35,404 bases of DNA from MESE01 sp036675035 (GCA_036675035.1 JAKFFO010000181.1:1-35404), one strand, 5' to 3'. Positions 8,449 to 16,336 are shown, counted from the first letter of the stretch. Numbers and translations are program-made. Notes: generated from the sequence alone by a model not told the origin.

Positions 8449-9804
8449 ATGTCCGACCAGGCATTAGTCGACCTTGTTCGGTCCGAATCGATTGATCTGC
8501 ATACGATGGAAAACACAGATGCCGCGATTGATCTGATTGGCGATGCGCAGCTCGTTCTGTTGGGCGAAGCAACGCACGGAACGCATGAATTCTACCGAGC
8601 GCGCATGGAACTCACCAAGCGCCTTTTGGCTGAAAGGAAGTTTGACGGCATTGCAGTGGAATGCGATTGGCCGGATGCATTGCGAGTGAGCCGCTTCATT
8701 CAGGGAAGAAGCAACGACACCGGCGTGCCGGACGCCACACCGGAAAGCGCGCTTGAAAATTTTCAACGCTTTCCCAGATGGATGTGGCGCAACACCGACG
8801 TTCTTGCGCTGGTCCGCTGGTTGCGCAGATTCAATGATGGCATACCGGATCTCGAAAACAAGATCGGCTTCTTCGGTCTTGACCTGTACAGCCTGCGCAG
8901 TTCGATGGAAGCAGTGATCCGGTATTTATCCAAAGTCGATCCGCATGCCGCATCGCTGGCGCGGGCGCGCTACGCCTGCTTCGATCATCTTGCCGAAGAC
9001 CCTCAGCGTTATGGCTATGCGACGACATTCGGCATGAAAAAAAATTGTGAGGAGGAAGTCATCGGTCAACTGATCGGAATGAGTTCGAACCTGGAAAAAT
9101 TCAGCCGCAGCGATGGCGTGGCCGGCTCGGATGAAGCATTTTATGCGGAGCAGAACGCGCGCGTCGCACAGAATGCCGAAGCGTACTACCGCGCGATGTT
9201 CCAGGGGCGGAACGAATCGTGGAACCTGCGCGACACGCATATGGCCGACACGCTGGATGCGCTGCGCAGTCATCTCGCGAAGCGGCGCGGCGGTGCCGGA
9301 AAAATTGTTGTTTGGGCGCACAACTCGCATCTCGGCGACGCGCGCGCGACCGAGATGGGCGCGCATGGACAGATCAACCTGGGTCAGCTGGTTCGCGAGC
9401 GTTATGGCTTGGGGGTACCTTTTTTACTCGGATTCACAACGCATTCCGGCACGGTGAGGGCCGCATCGGACTGGGAAAGCCCGTCCGAACTGAAAACCGT
9501 GCTGCCCGCCAGAGAGGACAGCATCGAACATCTTTTGCATGTCGCAAAGCCCGGCAATTTCCTGCTGCCGATTCGCGGCCGGGAAAAACTATCCGAGCAG
9601 CTTCATGTCCAGCGGCTTGAAAGAGCGATCGGCGTAGTTTACCTGCCCGAATCCGAACGGCTGAGCCATTACTTTTACAGCGATCTGGCGAGCCAGTTCG
9701 ACGCCGTAATCCATTTCGACAAGACGCGGGCGGTCAAGCCGCTCGACCCGTCTGCGAACATGGTGCATGTCGAGATTCCTGAAACATATCCGACCGGTAT
9801 CTGA
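8449..9804 (+). CDS. Erythromycin esterase family protein
   Basis: 451 residues, matching the Ere family in length. Conserved clusters are visible: GEATHGTHEFY at 39-49 (E40, H43, H46), AVECDWPDA near 70, and WAHNSHLGDARATEMG near 286-302, which in Ere enzymes contribute to a histidine-based hydrolase site. Characterised members open the macrolide lactone ring, but most chromosomal homologues in environmental bacteria have no known substrate, so resistance should not be assumed. The start is supported by GGAGG seven bases upstream. It stands alone, after the NAGGN operon and before the sigma-54-driven gene. Family assignment is confident, substrate unknown. Confidence 0.88.
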   Translation: MSDQALVDLVRSESIDLHTMENTDAAIDLIGDAQLVLLGEATHGTHEFYRARMELTKRLLAERKFDGIAVECDWPDALRVSRFIQGRSNDTGVPDATPESALENFQRFPRWMWRNTDVLALVRWLRRFNDGIPDLENKIGFFGLDLYSLRSSMEAVIRYLSKVDPHAASLARARYACFDHLAEDPQRYGYATTFGMKKNCEEEVIGQLIGMSSNLEKFSRSDGVAGSDEAFYAEQNARVAQNAEAYYRAMFQGRNESWNLRDTHMADTLDALRSHLAKRRGGAGKIVVWAHNSHLGDARATEMGAHGQINLGQLVRERYGLGVPFLLGFTTHSGTVRAASDWESPSELKTVLPAREDSIEHLLHVAKPGNFLLPIRGREKLSEQLHVQRLERAIGVVYLPESERLSHYFYSDLASQFDAVIHFDKTRAVKPLDPSANMVHVEIPETYPTGI

Positions 9805-9870
9805 CGGAAACGACGCTGACGAAAATGGTTGGAATGAGTCCAAATTGGTGCGCGAAACATCCAGCCGAGC

Positions 9871-9920
9871 CGCAATTCGATGGCGGTCTGCTCCATTCTT
9901 ACAACGATTTGTAAATTGCG
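9871..9920. promoter_or_regulatory. Symmetric site upstream of a sigma-54 promoter (possible activator site)
   Basis: A perfect palindrome TTACAA-CGAT-TTGTAA lies at 9899-9914. A second pair, CGCAATT (9871-9877) and AATTGCG (9914-9920), flanks or overlaps it. The palindrome is about 120-130 bases upstream of the -24/-12 promoter at 10031-10045, the usual distance for a bacterial enhancer-binding protein. It does not match the NifA site TGT-N10-ACA, so the regulator is unknown. Activator binding is an inference from spacing and symmetry. Confidence 0.4.
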
Positions 9921-10030
9921 GATTCGGCGTGATGCCTGCGCGAGTGCGCCGATTTCCAACGGAAAATAAGCTTCGTCAAAGCGGCGGATGGAAAGGGAAA
10001 AAACACTGAGGAATGATCTTTTTCGTTGAT

Positions 10031-10045
10031 TGGCACGGTCCTTGC
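10031..10045 (+). promoter_or_regulatory. Sigma-54 (RpoN) -24/-12 promoter
   Basis: TGGCACG-GTCC-TTGC matches the RpoN consensus TGGCACG-N4-TTGC at every defined base, with GG (10032-10033) and GC (10044-10045) ten bases apart as required. Transcription would begin near 10057, leaving a leader of about 30 bases before the ATG at 10089. The site is intergenic and correctly oriented for the Ser/Gly/Thr-repeat gene. No other site of this quality was noticed in the window. Confidence 0.85.
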
Positions 10046-10088
10046 GCCAACGCTGTTCTGCATTTTTGCAGTCTTTTACGGAGGTAAT

Positions 10089-11126
10089 ATGAAGAAGCTG
10101 TCGTCAACACTTTTAGTTGCACTTTTGGGATCGGCGGGACTGGTGTTTGCACAGTCCTCTTCAAGCAGTTCGTCCAGCCCATCGTCCGGAGCAAGCACCA
10201 CGTTAGGCTCAGGTAGCTCAACCGGCGCAAGCGATTCGTCGGGAACCAGCGGATCATCCAGCTCGATGGGATCCAGCGGTTCGTCGGGGACGAGTGGTTC
10301 ATCCGGTGCGAGCAGCTCTCCCGACACCAGCAGCTCATCAGGATCGTCAGGATCGTCAGGATCGTCAGGGTCGTCAGGTTCCTCAGGTTCCTCAGGTTCG
10401 TCAGGAATGAGCGGATCTTCCGGGTCCAGCGGGTCGTCGGGAATGAGTGGTTCGTCGGGATCAAGCGGTGCGTCGGGAACCGGAAACATGGATTGCCCAC
10501 CGGGCATGATGCGTTCGGATAGCAGTGCCGGCTCCAGCGGTACCAGTGGTTCAAGCGGAAGCACCGGTACAAGCGGCACCAGTGGTTCGAGCGGCACCAG
10601 CGGTTCAAGCGGCACCAGCGGTTCAAGCGGCACCGCAGGACCGGCCGGGGCTTCGGATACGTCTGGCACCTCGGGTGCGTCAGGTTCCTCCGGCACGTCA
10701 GGTTCCTCCGGCACTTCGGGCACCTCAAGCGCGGGCAGCGTGGACTGCGTTCCGATCGGATCGGCGAGCACGCCAAGCACCAGCGGCTCATCGGGTGCCA
10801 GCGGCACGTCGGGCACTTCAGGAACTTCCGGCACAACAGGTAGCACCCCGAGCGATTCTTCCAGCTCGTCGAGCACCTTGCCAAGCAGTACGTCGGGAAG
10901 CAGCGGATCATCAGGCACTAGCGGATCATCGGGCGCAAGCGGCACATCCGGAACTTCGGGCAGCACTGGCAGTACCCCGAGTGATTCTTCCAGCTCCTCA
11001 AGCACTTTGCCCGGCAGTACGTCCGGTAGCAGCGGATCGTCTGGCACCAGCGGAACTTCAGGCGCTGATTCCAGCTCATCGGGGTCAAGCGGCACATCTG
11101 GTTCGAGTTCCGGGTCTGCCAAATAA
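10089..11126 (+). CDS. Exported Ser/Gly/Thr-rich repeat protein
   Basis: 345 residues. A clear signal peptide (MKKLSS, hydrophobic LLVALLGSAGLV, cleavage after VFA) is followed almost entirely by short SSG/TSG/ASG repeats, predicted to be disordered and exported. Two islands break the pattern, each with one Cys: GNMDCPPGMM (C136) and GSVDCVPIGS (C220), sharing an (M/V)DC.P core 84 residues apart; they are the only cysteines and could form a disulfide or an attachment point. A 43-residue unit beginning with STPSDSSSSSS occurs twice near the C-terminus. The start is the ATG at 10089 because GGAGG lies six bases before it and the signal peptide starts there. A sigma-54 promoter precedes it. Function unknown; an extracellular matrix, adhesive or mucin-like glycosylation substrate is conceivable. 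Long antisense frames here are by-products of the serine codons. Confidence 0.82.
   Translation: MKKLSSTLLVALLGSAGLVFAQSSSSSSSSPSSGASTTLGSGSSTGASDSSGTSGSSSSMGSSGSSGTSGSSGASSSPDTSSSSGSSGSSGSSGSSGSSGSSGSSGMSGSSGSSGSSGMSGSSGSSGASGTGNMDCPPGMMRSDSSAGSSGTSGSSGSTGTSGTSGSSGTSGSSGTSGSSGTAGPAGASDTSGTSGASGSSGTSGSSGTSGTSSAGSVDCVPIGSASTPSTSGSSGASGTSGTSGTSGTTGSTPSDSSSSSSTLPSSTSGSSGSSGTSGSSGASGTSGTSGSTGSTPSDSSSSSSTLPGSTSGSSGSSGTSGTSGADSSSSGSSGTSGSSSGSAK
10335..10406 (+). repeat. In-frame 9-bp tandem repeat array
   Basis: Eight adjoining 9-base units (consensus TCGTCAGGA and close variants) within the Ser/Gly-rich gene, each encoding three residues. Degenerate 18-base units alternating AGCGGCACC and AGCGGTTCA follow near 10580-10635, and two 129-base units begin at 10842 and 10971. 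Copy-number change would lengthen or shorten the protein without breaking the frame. Confidence 0.8.
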
Positions 11127-11183
11127 CCGGGACCGCGGATGACCGAAGTTGACTGAAACCGAGCCGGCGCCAAAGGCATGCGA

Positions 11184-11275
11184 CGTTCCCGCTGTAGGCC
11201 GGGTAGGCCGCGTGATTGAGAATGTGTGGTGTTGTGCGGGAACGCGCGCACTTGTCCGCCATGTTCTCAATCACG
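11184..11275. other. Two interleaved inverted repeats (possible pseudoknot RNA)
   Basis: Pair 1: CGTTCCCGC (11184-11192) with GCGGGAACG (11236-11244), nine perfect pairs. Pair 2: CGTGATTGAGAA (11211-11222) with TTCTCAATCACG (11264-11275), twelve perfect pairs. The arms alternate in the order 1-2-1-2, the topology of an H-type pseudoknot, within the 277-base spacer between the Ser/Gly-repeat gene and the CBS gene. It could be a 3' structure of the sigma-54 transcript, a leader of the CBS mRNA, or two overlapping DNA sites. Chance is less likely for the 12-base pair than for the 9-base pair. Confidence 0.45.
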
Positions 11276-11403
11276 TTCGCGCTCAGCGCCAATCATGGTT
11301 GTTGGGACGCAGCTCTTGAACTGGTTCGTTTTCCGCTATGAACTTGAGAAGCGCGGCCGCCGCATGGGCGCGCTTTTCTGATGCCTACAGCAGGAGAAAT
11401 ACC

Positions 11404-11850
11404 ATGCAGTTGATTTCCGAGATCATGACTCGCGACGTAATGACTATATCGCCGACAGATAATGTCCGGCGTGCAGCGCAGATGATGGACGACCTGAACG
11501 TCGGCGCGATCCCCGTATGCGACGAAGACCGATTGATCGGAATGGTGACCGATCGCGATATTACGGTGCGCGCCACATCGGCCGGCGAGCAACCTGAAGA
11601 AACCATGGTCCGGGATGTAATGAGTATCAACGTAAAAACCTGTTTCGAGGATCAGCCGGTCGATGAGGTGATGGAGCAGATGCGCGACATCCAGATTCGC
11701 AGGGTACCAGTGGTGGATCATGAGACGCATCGCCTGGTCGGCATCGTATCGCTGGCAGACGTCGCAACCAAGCATTCCGCCGAAGTGGATCGGACGCTGG
11801 AAAAAATTTCGACCCCATCCAACCCCGACCGACCTCCGCTCAACTCTTGA
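11404..11850 (+). CDS. CBS-pair domain protein
   Basis: 148 residues consisting of two CBS motifs and little else. The first spans about 8-60 (IMTRDVMTISPTDNV to GMVTDRDITVR) and the second about 73-130 (VMSINVKTCFEDQPV to GIVSLADVATK). Such stand-alone pairs bind adenine nucleotides or similar ligands and regulate partner proteins in the cytoplasm; no partner is evident here. The start is the ATG at 11404, with AGGAG eight bases upstream, rather than an in-frame ATG at 11338 whose N-terminus lacks family resemblance. Similar small CBS proteins are frequent in stress regions of betaproteobacteria. The biochemical role is unassigned. Confidence 0.88.
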   Translation: MQLISEIMTRDVMTISPTDNVRRAAQMMDDLNVGAIPVCDEDRLIGMVTDRDITVRATSAGEQPEETMVRDVMSINVKTCFEDQPVDEVMEQMRDIQIRRVPVVDHETHRLVGIVSLADVATKHSAEVDRTLEKISTPSNPDRPPLNS

Positions 11851-11988
11851 AAGCAGAGCCTTGATCAGTTTTAGTCTGACTGGCCTGACGATGGCGAGAC
11901 GGGTTGCGTGCGGAACAAGGCGTGCCGGCGCGACATGGCGCGGCCATCGAAAAGAGAGGCACAACGCAGTGCTGCGGGCAAGGCGTCC

Positions 11989-12062
11989 GACAGGGGCGGT
12001 ACACGATGAGCCGAAGCGTGGTTCGGTGTGGTCTATCGGATAACGGCGATACCGCCCCTGTC
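11989..12062. terminator. Long inverted repeat between convergent genes
   Basis: Perfect 13-base arms GACAGGGGCGGTA (11989-12001) and TACCGCCCCTGTC (12050-12062) enclose a 48-base loop holding a smaller hairpin, CCGAA (12011-12015) with TTCGG (12022-12026). It lies between the CBS gene (plus) and the end of a small minus-strand gene, whose last codons overlap one arm. A bidirectional transcript-ending hairpin is the simplest reading, although there is no T run. Confidence 0.4.
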
Positions 12063-12395
12063 CGGACAATTCATCATCTGGGATGGAAGGTTTCCGTCGT
12101 AACCATCCTCGGCATCAACCAGACATTCCTGATTTTGCGTATCGGCACTGTTTGCTCTTAACAGCGCTTTCAACCGGTTCACTCTTGCGTGGCCTTCAGG
12201 GTCGTTCCTGGCAAGTCGCCTTTCTCGCCAATTGTAAAAAATCATTGCCCCCAGCGTCGCGGCGACGCCGATCGCCAGCTTGCCCTTGTGTTCATCGAAC
12301 ATGGCCCAATTCGAGCTGCTGCCAGTTTTGCCGCCCTCAGTTTTACCGGCGCGCCCGCCTTCGGAATTGGCCAAAAGAGAAATTTGCTCGGACAT
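12033..12395 (-). CDS. Small single-pass membrane protein, unknown function
   Basis: 120 residues. The polar, Gly/Lys/Ser-rich N-terminus (about 1-38) precedes one hydrophobic segment KLAIGVAATLGAMIFYNW (about 38-55), immediately followed by RERRLAR, which by the positive-inside rule puts the C-terminal half in the cytoplasm. The remaining tail is charged and ends in a segment coinciding with the 13-base inverted repeat. GAGG precedes the ATG by six bases. No family was recognised. Coding status is supported by the start signal, the membrane segment with flanking charges and the absence of a competing gene; it remains tentative. Confidence 0.55.
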   Translation of the reverse strand: MSEQISLLANSEGGRAGKTEGGKTGSSSNWAMFDEHKGKLAIGVAATLGAMIFYNWRERRLARNDPEGHARVNRLKALLRANSADTQNQECLVDAEDGYDGNLPSQMMNCPDRGGIAVIR

Positions 12396-12776
12396 AATAA
12401 ACCTCGATTCATGAAGCTATGTACTTAGCTGCTTTCGACACGATGTTGGTTAGTTCTCGATTTCCGACACAGGTTCAGTACGAAGAAGTTGTATCACCAG
12501 GGAAAATATTGCCTCCAGACGGCGTGTATGCCGATCAGATCAGGTCACCGGCGGGAATCGGTGATTATCCGGCTGAGGTATGAAGCCAGGTGGTCAGCCG
12601 GCCCGGGCATTCCAGGAATTTCCCATCAATATAGTATTGCCGTTTGGAAACCATTGTGGCAGCATAGCGCTGCTCCAGCTTTGGCGAAACATCCCCCAAG
12701 GGATTCTCGCCCAGACGTTCGCATGAATCGTCGTGCAAACGCCGGTTTTCCCTGGTCTTTGCGAAAGACAACAAGA
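12396..12776. other. Gene-poor spacer
   Basis: 381 bases between the divergently read small membrane protein gene and the receiver-like gene. It probably holds both promoters. A frame continuous with the receiver-like gene runs back to 12489, but its translation (His/Arg/Pro-rich) does not look like protein, so it is treated as non-coding. A short hairpin, TCACCG with CGGTGA near 12545-12565, is the only structure noticed. No repeat module or RNA gene was recognised. Confidence 0.4.
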
Positions 12777-13193
12777 ATGAGCTCCGCGACCCAAGCGAAC
12801 AAAATACTTGTCGCAATCAGGCCAGAAGATTTTGCCATAACGACACAAGTGCTCGGGCCGGAATTCAACACTGTTGTTTGTCATAATTTCCAGCAGGCGA
12901 TACGCAGCTTCGATGCCGATGTTGCGTTGGTTTTATGCGGGTTGCGTTTTGACGGCGGATTGATTTTCGATCTGTTGCGTTTCGCCAAGAGCACTGCCGA
13001 AACTCGCTCGATTCCTTTTTATTCGGTCGTGGAATCTGCCGATCTCTTTCCATCGGCAATTCTCGCGAGCATTGAAATGGCATCCAGGGTGCTGGGTGCC
13101 GACGGATTGCTGCACCTTAGCGATACGACGGCCGGCCGAGTGCAGTCGGATCCGAATGAGCGAATAAGGCAAATCGTCCGCACACTTCTGTAG
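12777..13193 (+). CDS. Degenerate receiver-like (pseudo-receiver) protein
   Basis: 138 residues. The predicted alternation of strands and helices follows a response-regulator receiver: KILVAI, then VALVLCGLRFDGGLIFDLLRFAK, then IPFYSVV and a final ADGLLHLSD. The phospho-acceptor Asp expected in the third strand is replaced by C54 (LVLCGLRFDGG where a normal receiver has a D-x-x-M-P-x-x-x-G type turn), the acidic pair after strand 1 is altered, and the strand-5 Lys is absent. It therefore probably does not accept phosphate and may act by binding. The start at 12777 is chosen where receiver-like sequence begins; upstream in-frame codons (ATG at 12723) are possible and the ribosome site is weak. 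It lies 298 bases before a hybrid kinase gene, with a palindromic element between them. Confidence 0.6.
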   Translation: MSSATQANKILVAIRPEDFAITTQVLGPEFNTVVCHNFQQAIRSFDADVALVLCGLRFDGGLIFDLLRFAKSTAETRSIPFYSVVESADLFPSAILASIEMASRVLGADGLLHLSDTTAGRVQSDPNERIRQIVRTLL

Positions 13194-13233
13194 GCATTTC
13201 CGGTATAGATCGGGGATGTACAGTTAGAGCCCG

Positions 13234-13353
13234 ATCCCCCTCACTTGCAGTGCGCATGTCCGCTTGCAAGCGGACATCGTTACGCAGGCGCGAGGCCGTG
13301 CCTCGCAATACCCCTGCTCCACCCCCGACCCTCTCCCAGAGGGAGAGAGTGAG
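13234..13353 (+). repeat. Palindromic module, copy A
   Basis: Constant block TCACTTGCAGTGCGC (13241-13255), a perfect 22-bp palindrome (13256-13277, half-site ATGTCCGCTTG), spacer CGTTACGCAGGC (13278-13289), and a second stem GCGAGGC/GCCTCGC (13290-13296, 13300-13306). A CTGCTCCACCCCCGACC tail follows, then a hairpin CTCTCCC/GGGAGAG (13331-13347). The same order of parts recurs at 23.2-23.45 kb and 35.2 kb with different stem sequences. It fills most of the 298-base spacer before the hybrid kinase gene. Confidence 0.85.
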
Positions 13354-13491
13354 AATAGCGGCTTGAAAAATCAAACCTTTTCGAAGCCGAGTCAATAATG
13401 TAACCGGCGGTTTCATGACCTCGATTAACCTGCGCATCTCCTGCGCAGGTATGCTCATCGGACAACCAAATCCAAGCAAAACTCTTACAAG

Positions 13492-16047
13492 ATGCGCCAA
13501 AGTGATCTATTTTCCGGCGATGGCGAAGTGCGGGCACTGTTGCGCGTGCATGACTGGTCCGGCTTCGCACCTGGACCGCCCGAGCAATGGCCGGATGCAT
13601 TGAAGATGGCAGTTCGATTGATGCTCGATTCGCGCGTGCCCATGTACGTTGCCTGGAAGCCTGATCTTCCCTTGCTTTACAACGATGCGTATACGGACAT
13701 CCTGGGCCGCAAACATCCGGATGCCCTGACCAGGCCTATATGGGAAGTCTGGCCTGAACTGGCGCCGGACACCCGCCCGGTTATCGAGCATGCGTTGAAC
13801 GGGAACGCGGCATTCCTCGAAAATGTGGCGCTCCAGGTGGTCAGGGACGGGCGCCCGGAAAACGCCTGGTTCACATTTTCGGTTTCACCGATCCGGAATG
13901 AGGACGAAACCGTGGCCGGCCTCATGGCGACCATCATCGAAACCACGAAACAGGTCCTTTTTGGACGGCGCCAGCTTGCCGAGCAGGATGCCATCCATCG
14001 CCTGCTCGATCAGGCCCCGGGTTTCATGGCGGTTCTTCAGGGACCGGAACATATCTTCAAACTGGCGAACAACGCCTATCGCCGGCTGGTCGGATATCGC
14101 GACGTGATTGGAAAGCGCGCCAGAGAGGCGGTGCCGGACGTAGAAGGGCAAGGATTCTTCGAACTGCTGGACCGCGTATATGCTACCGGAGAGCCGTTTG
14201 TCGGATACGGTGTGTCCGCAAAGATTCAGACTGATCCGGACACACAGCCGACGGAACGCTTTCTCAATTTCATCTACCAGCCGATCATCGAGCTGGACGG
14301 CAGTATCAGCGGCATATTCATCGAAGGTAGCGATATCACCGACCAGCACCTGGCGCAGCAGGAACTGACACGGGTCAATCAGGAGCTGGCCGAAAAAATA
14401 AAGACACTTGAAGATGCCGAACGGCGCCAGGTGTTCCAGCTCAAACTGGCCGATCTGTTGCGTAACCTGTCCGACCCGCGGGAAATGTTTTCCAGATCGA
14501 GCGCGCTTCTCGGCCGGCACCTGAACGCCTGCCGCGTGCTGTACGGCGACTACGATGTTGAAAAACGATGTGTGAGCTACCACTCGAACTATACGGACGG
14601 CAGTGTCGGGGAATTGGTCGGTACCTATCCGACGGATCTTTTCGGGCACGATAATTTTGCATCGCTTGAGCGCGGCACCACATGGATATCCACCAACCTG
14701 GCGCAGGACCCGCGTACATCGGGCCCCGACACCTGGCCCACGTTCGAGGAACTGGGAATCCATTCTGCCGTAGCCGTTCCTCTTGACCGGGATGGCGCCC
14801 TGATCGCGTCGATGTTCGTCAACTCAAGTACGCCCCGCGAATGGACGAAGGACGAAATCAGGTTGATCGAAGATACCGCCGAGCGAACCTGGAACGCGGT
14901 TGAGCACAGCCGTGTCGTGCGGGCGCTGCGCCAGGCGGATCAGCGCAAGGATGAATTTCTCGCGATGCTGGCACACGAGCTGCGCAATCCGCTGGCGCCG
15001 ATCAGCGCCGCGGCGGAACTGATGGGAATGGCACACCTTGACGAAGCCGGGTTGATACAGACCAGTCAGATCATTACCCGGCAGGTACGTCATATGACCG
15101 GCCTGGTGGATGATCTGCTTGACGTGTCGCGGGTGACCAGGGGACTGGTCGTTATCGAAAAAATCCCGCAAGACGTCAAAAGCATCGTGGCCAATGCGGT
15201 AGAACAGGTGCGGCCGTTGATCGAATCCCGGCGCCATCGTCTGGAGTTGCACCTCGCACGCGAATCTGCGCACGTGGCCGGCGACCAGAAGCGGCTGGTG
15301 CAGATACTGACCAACCTGTTGAACAATGCGGCCAAATATACGCCGGAAGGCGGCCATATCTGTCTTCGAACGGATATCGAGGGCGATCAGGTGGTATTGA
15401 GCGTCCACGACGACGGCATCGGCATCGACCCGGAGCTGCAGCCTCGCATATTCGATCTTTTCGCACAGGCGGAACGAACATCCGACCGGTCCCAGGGCGG
15501 TTTGGGGCTTGGCCTGGCATTGGTGAGAAGCCTGGTCGATCTGCACGACGGGCAAGTGACATGCAGCAGCGAAGGGATCGGCAAGGGCAGTAAATTCACG
15601 GTCCGATTACCGCGACTGCCCGAGCAAAGCGAATCGCCAGAACGCCGCCAACGCAAACGAAACACCCAAGCCGCAAACGGCAGCTTGCGCCTCATGGTAG
15701 TTGACGACAACGTCGATGCTGCCAGGATGCTGGCCATGTATCTGGAGGCGCTGGGATATGAGGTGATCGTCGAGCACGGTTCGCGACATGCGCTGGAACG
15801 GGCAAGCACCGAATCACCGAACATATGCCTGCTCGATATCGGCTTGCCCGACATGGACGGGAACGAGCTGGCACGCCGTCTGCGCGCCCAGCCCGAGACC
15901 GCCGGTGCGGTGCTGATTGCCGTGTCCGGATACGGCCAGGAGAGCGACCGTGAAACCGCGTTGGCCGCCGGATTCGACCATTACCTGGTGAAGCCGGTCG
16001 ATACCGGCAAGCTCAGTGCGTTGCTCGCGCGGATCAGCGATTCCTGA
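13492..16047 (+). CDS. Soluble PAS-PAS-GAF hybrid histidine kinase
   Basis: 851 residues with no membrane segment. In order: an N-terminal PAS-type region (about 10-150; DWSGFAPGPPEQWPDAL opens it, as in a common proteobacterial kinase subfamily), a second PAS domain (about 165-290), a short coiled coil, a GAF domain (about 310-475), HisKA with phospho-acceptor H495 (MLAHELRNPLAP), HATPase_c with LLNNAAKY, DDGIGI and GLGLGLAL boxes (to about 710), and a receiver with D782 (LLDIGLPDMDG) and a VKP lysine near the end. It should sense a small ligand or redox/light-type cue in the cytoplasm. No output or HPt domain is attached. The ribosome site before the ATG is weak. The kinase at 16.3 kb follows on the same strand and is similar from HisKA onwards. 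Confidence 0.92.
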   Translation: MRQSDLFSGDGEVRALLRVHDWSGFAPGPPEQWPDALKMAVRLMLDSRVPMYVAWKPDLPLLYNDAYTDILGRKHPDALTRPIWEVWPELAPDTRPVIEHALNGNAAFLENVALQVVRDGRPENAWFTFSVSPIRNEDETVAGLMATIIETTKQVLFGRRQLAEQDAIHRLLDQAPGFMAVLQGPEHIFKLANNAYRRLVGYRDVIGKRAREAVPDVEGQGFFELLDRVYATGEPFVGYGVSAKIQTDPDTQPTERFLNFIYQPIIELDGSISGIFIEGSDITDQHLAQQELTRVNQELAEKIKTLEDAERRQVFQLKLADLLRNLSDPREMFSRSSALLGRHLNACRVLYGDYDVEKRCVSYHSNYTDGSVGELVGTYPTDLFGHDNFASLERGTTWISTNLAQDPRTSGPDTWPTFEELGIHSAVAVPLDRDGALIASMFVNSSTPREWTKDEIRLIEDTAERTWNAVEHSRVVRALRQADQRKDEFLAMLAHELRNPLAPISAAAELMGMAHLDEAGLIQTSQIITRQVRHMTGLVDDLLDVSRVTRGLVVIEKIPQDVKSIVANAVEQVRPLIESRRHRLELHLARESAHVAGDQKRLVQILTNLLNNAAKYTPEGGHICLRTDIEGDQVVLSVHDDGIGIDPELQPRIFDLFAQAERTSDRSQGGLGLGLALVRSLVDLHDGQVTCSSEGIGKGSKFTVRLPRLPEQSESPERRQRKRNTQAANGSLRLMVVDDNVDAARMLAMYLEALGYEVIVEHGSRHALERASTESPNICLLDIGLPDMDGNELARRLRAQPETAGAVLIAVSGYGQESDRETALAAGFDHYLVKPVDTGKLSALLARISDS

Positions 16048-16336
16048 AACCGCATTGTGCAGTCGGCGTTATCGTCCCCGGTTTTATCCTCTTATCTGAA
16101 GCTGCATGCAACAATTCATTCGCCATTTCGTGATGCAGTGGAAGGACGCGGCAAAATGCAAGGGAACCTGGAGTTGCGCCACAGCACTTCATTGAATTTG
16201 AATAGCCCGGCCTATCCGTTTCCGAATTTCAAATAAATGACATTTAAAATCAAATAGGAGTATGTTGGTCGAACATGCTTGTATCCGGTCACGCTGTTGG
16301 CTCGGTCATGCACCTCCAAAAGGCTGTCCGCATCTA

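Noticed and set aside
8449..9804. Macrolide resistance gene
   Set aside because: Only family-level similarity to erythromycin esterases is visible. No mobile element or other resistance gene accompanies it, so resistance is not claimed.
10076..11251. Long minus-strand frames (391 and 311 codons) opposite the Ser/Gly-repeat gene
   Set aside because: They arise because serine- and glycine-rich codons lack stops on the complement. The Pro/Glu/Asp or Arg/Cys-rich translations carry no signal peptide or family features and no ribosome site, while the plus strand has promoter, ribosome site and signal peptide.
13241..13306. CRISPR array or integron attachment sites as an explanation of the palindromic modules
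   Set aside because: Units are not regularly spaced, have no unique spacers between identical repeats, and no cas or integrase gene is near. The stems vary while the linker is constant, the opposite of CRISPR.
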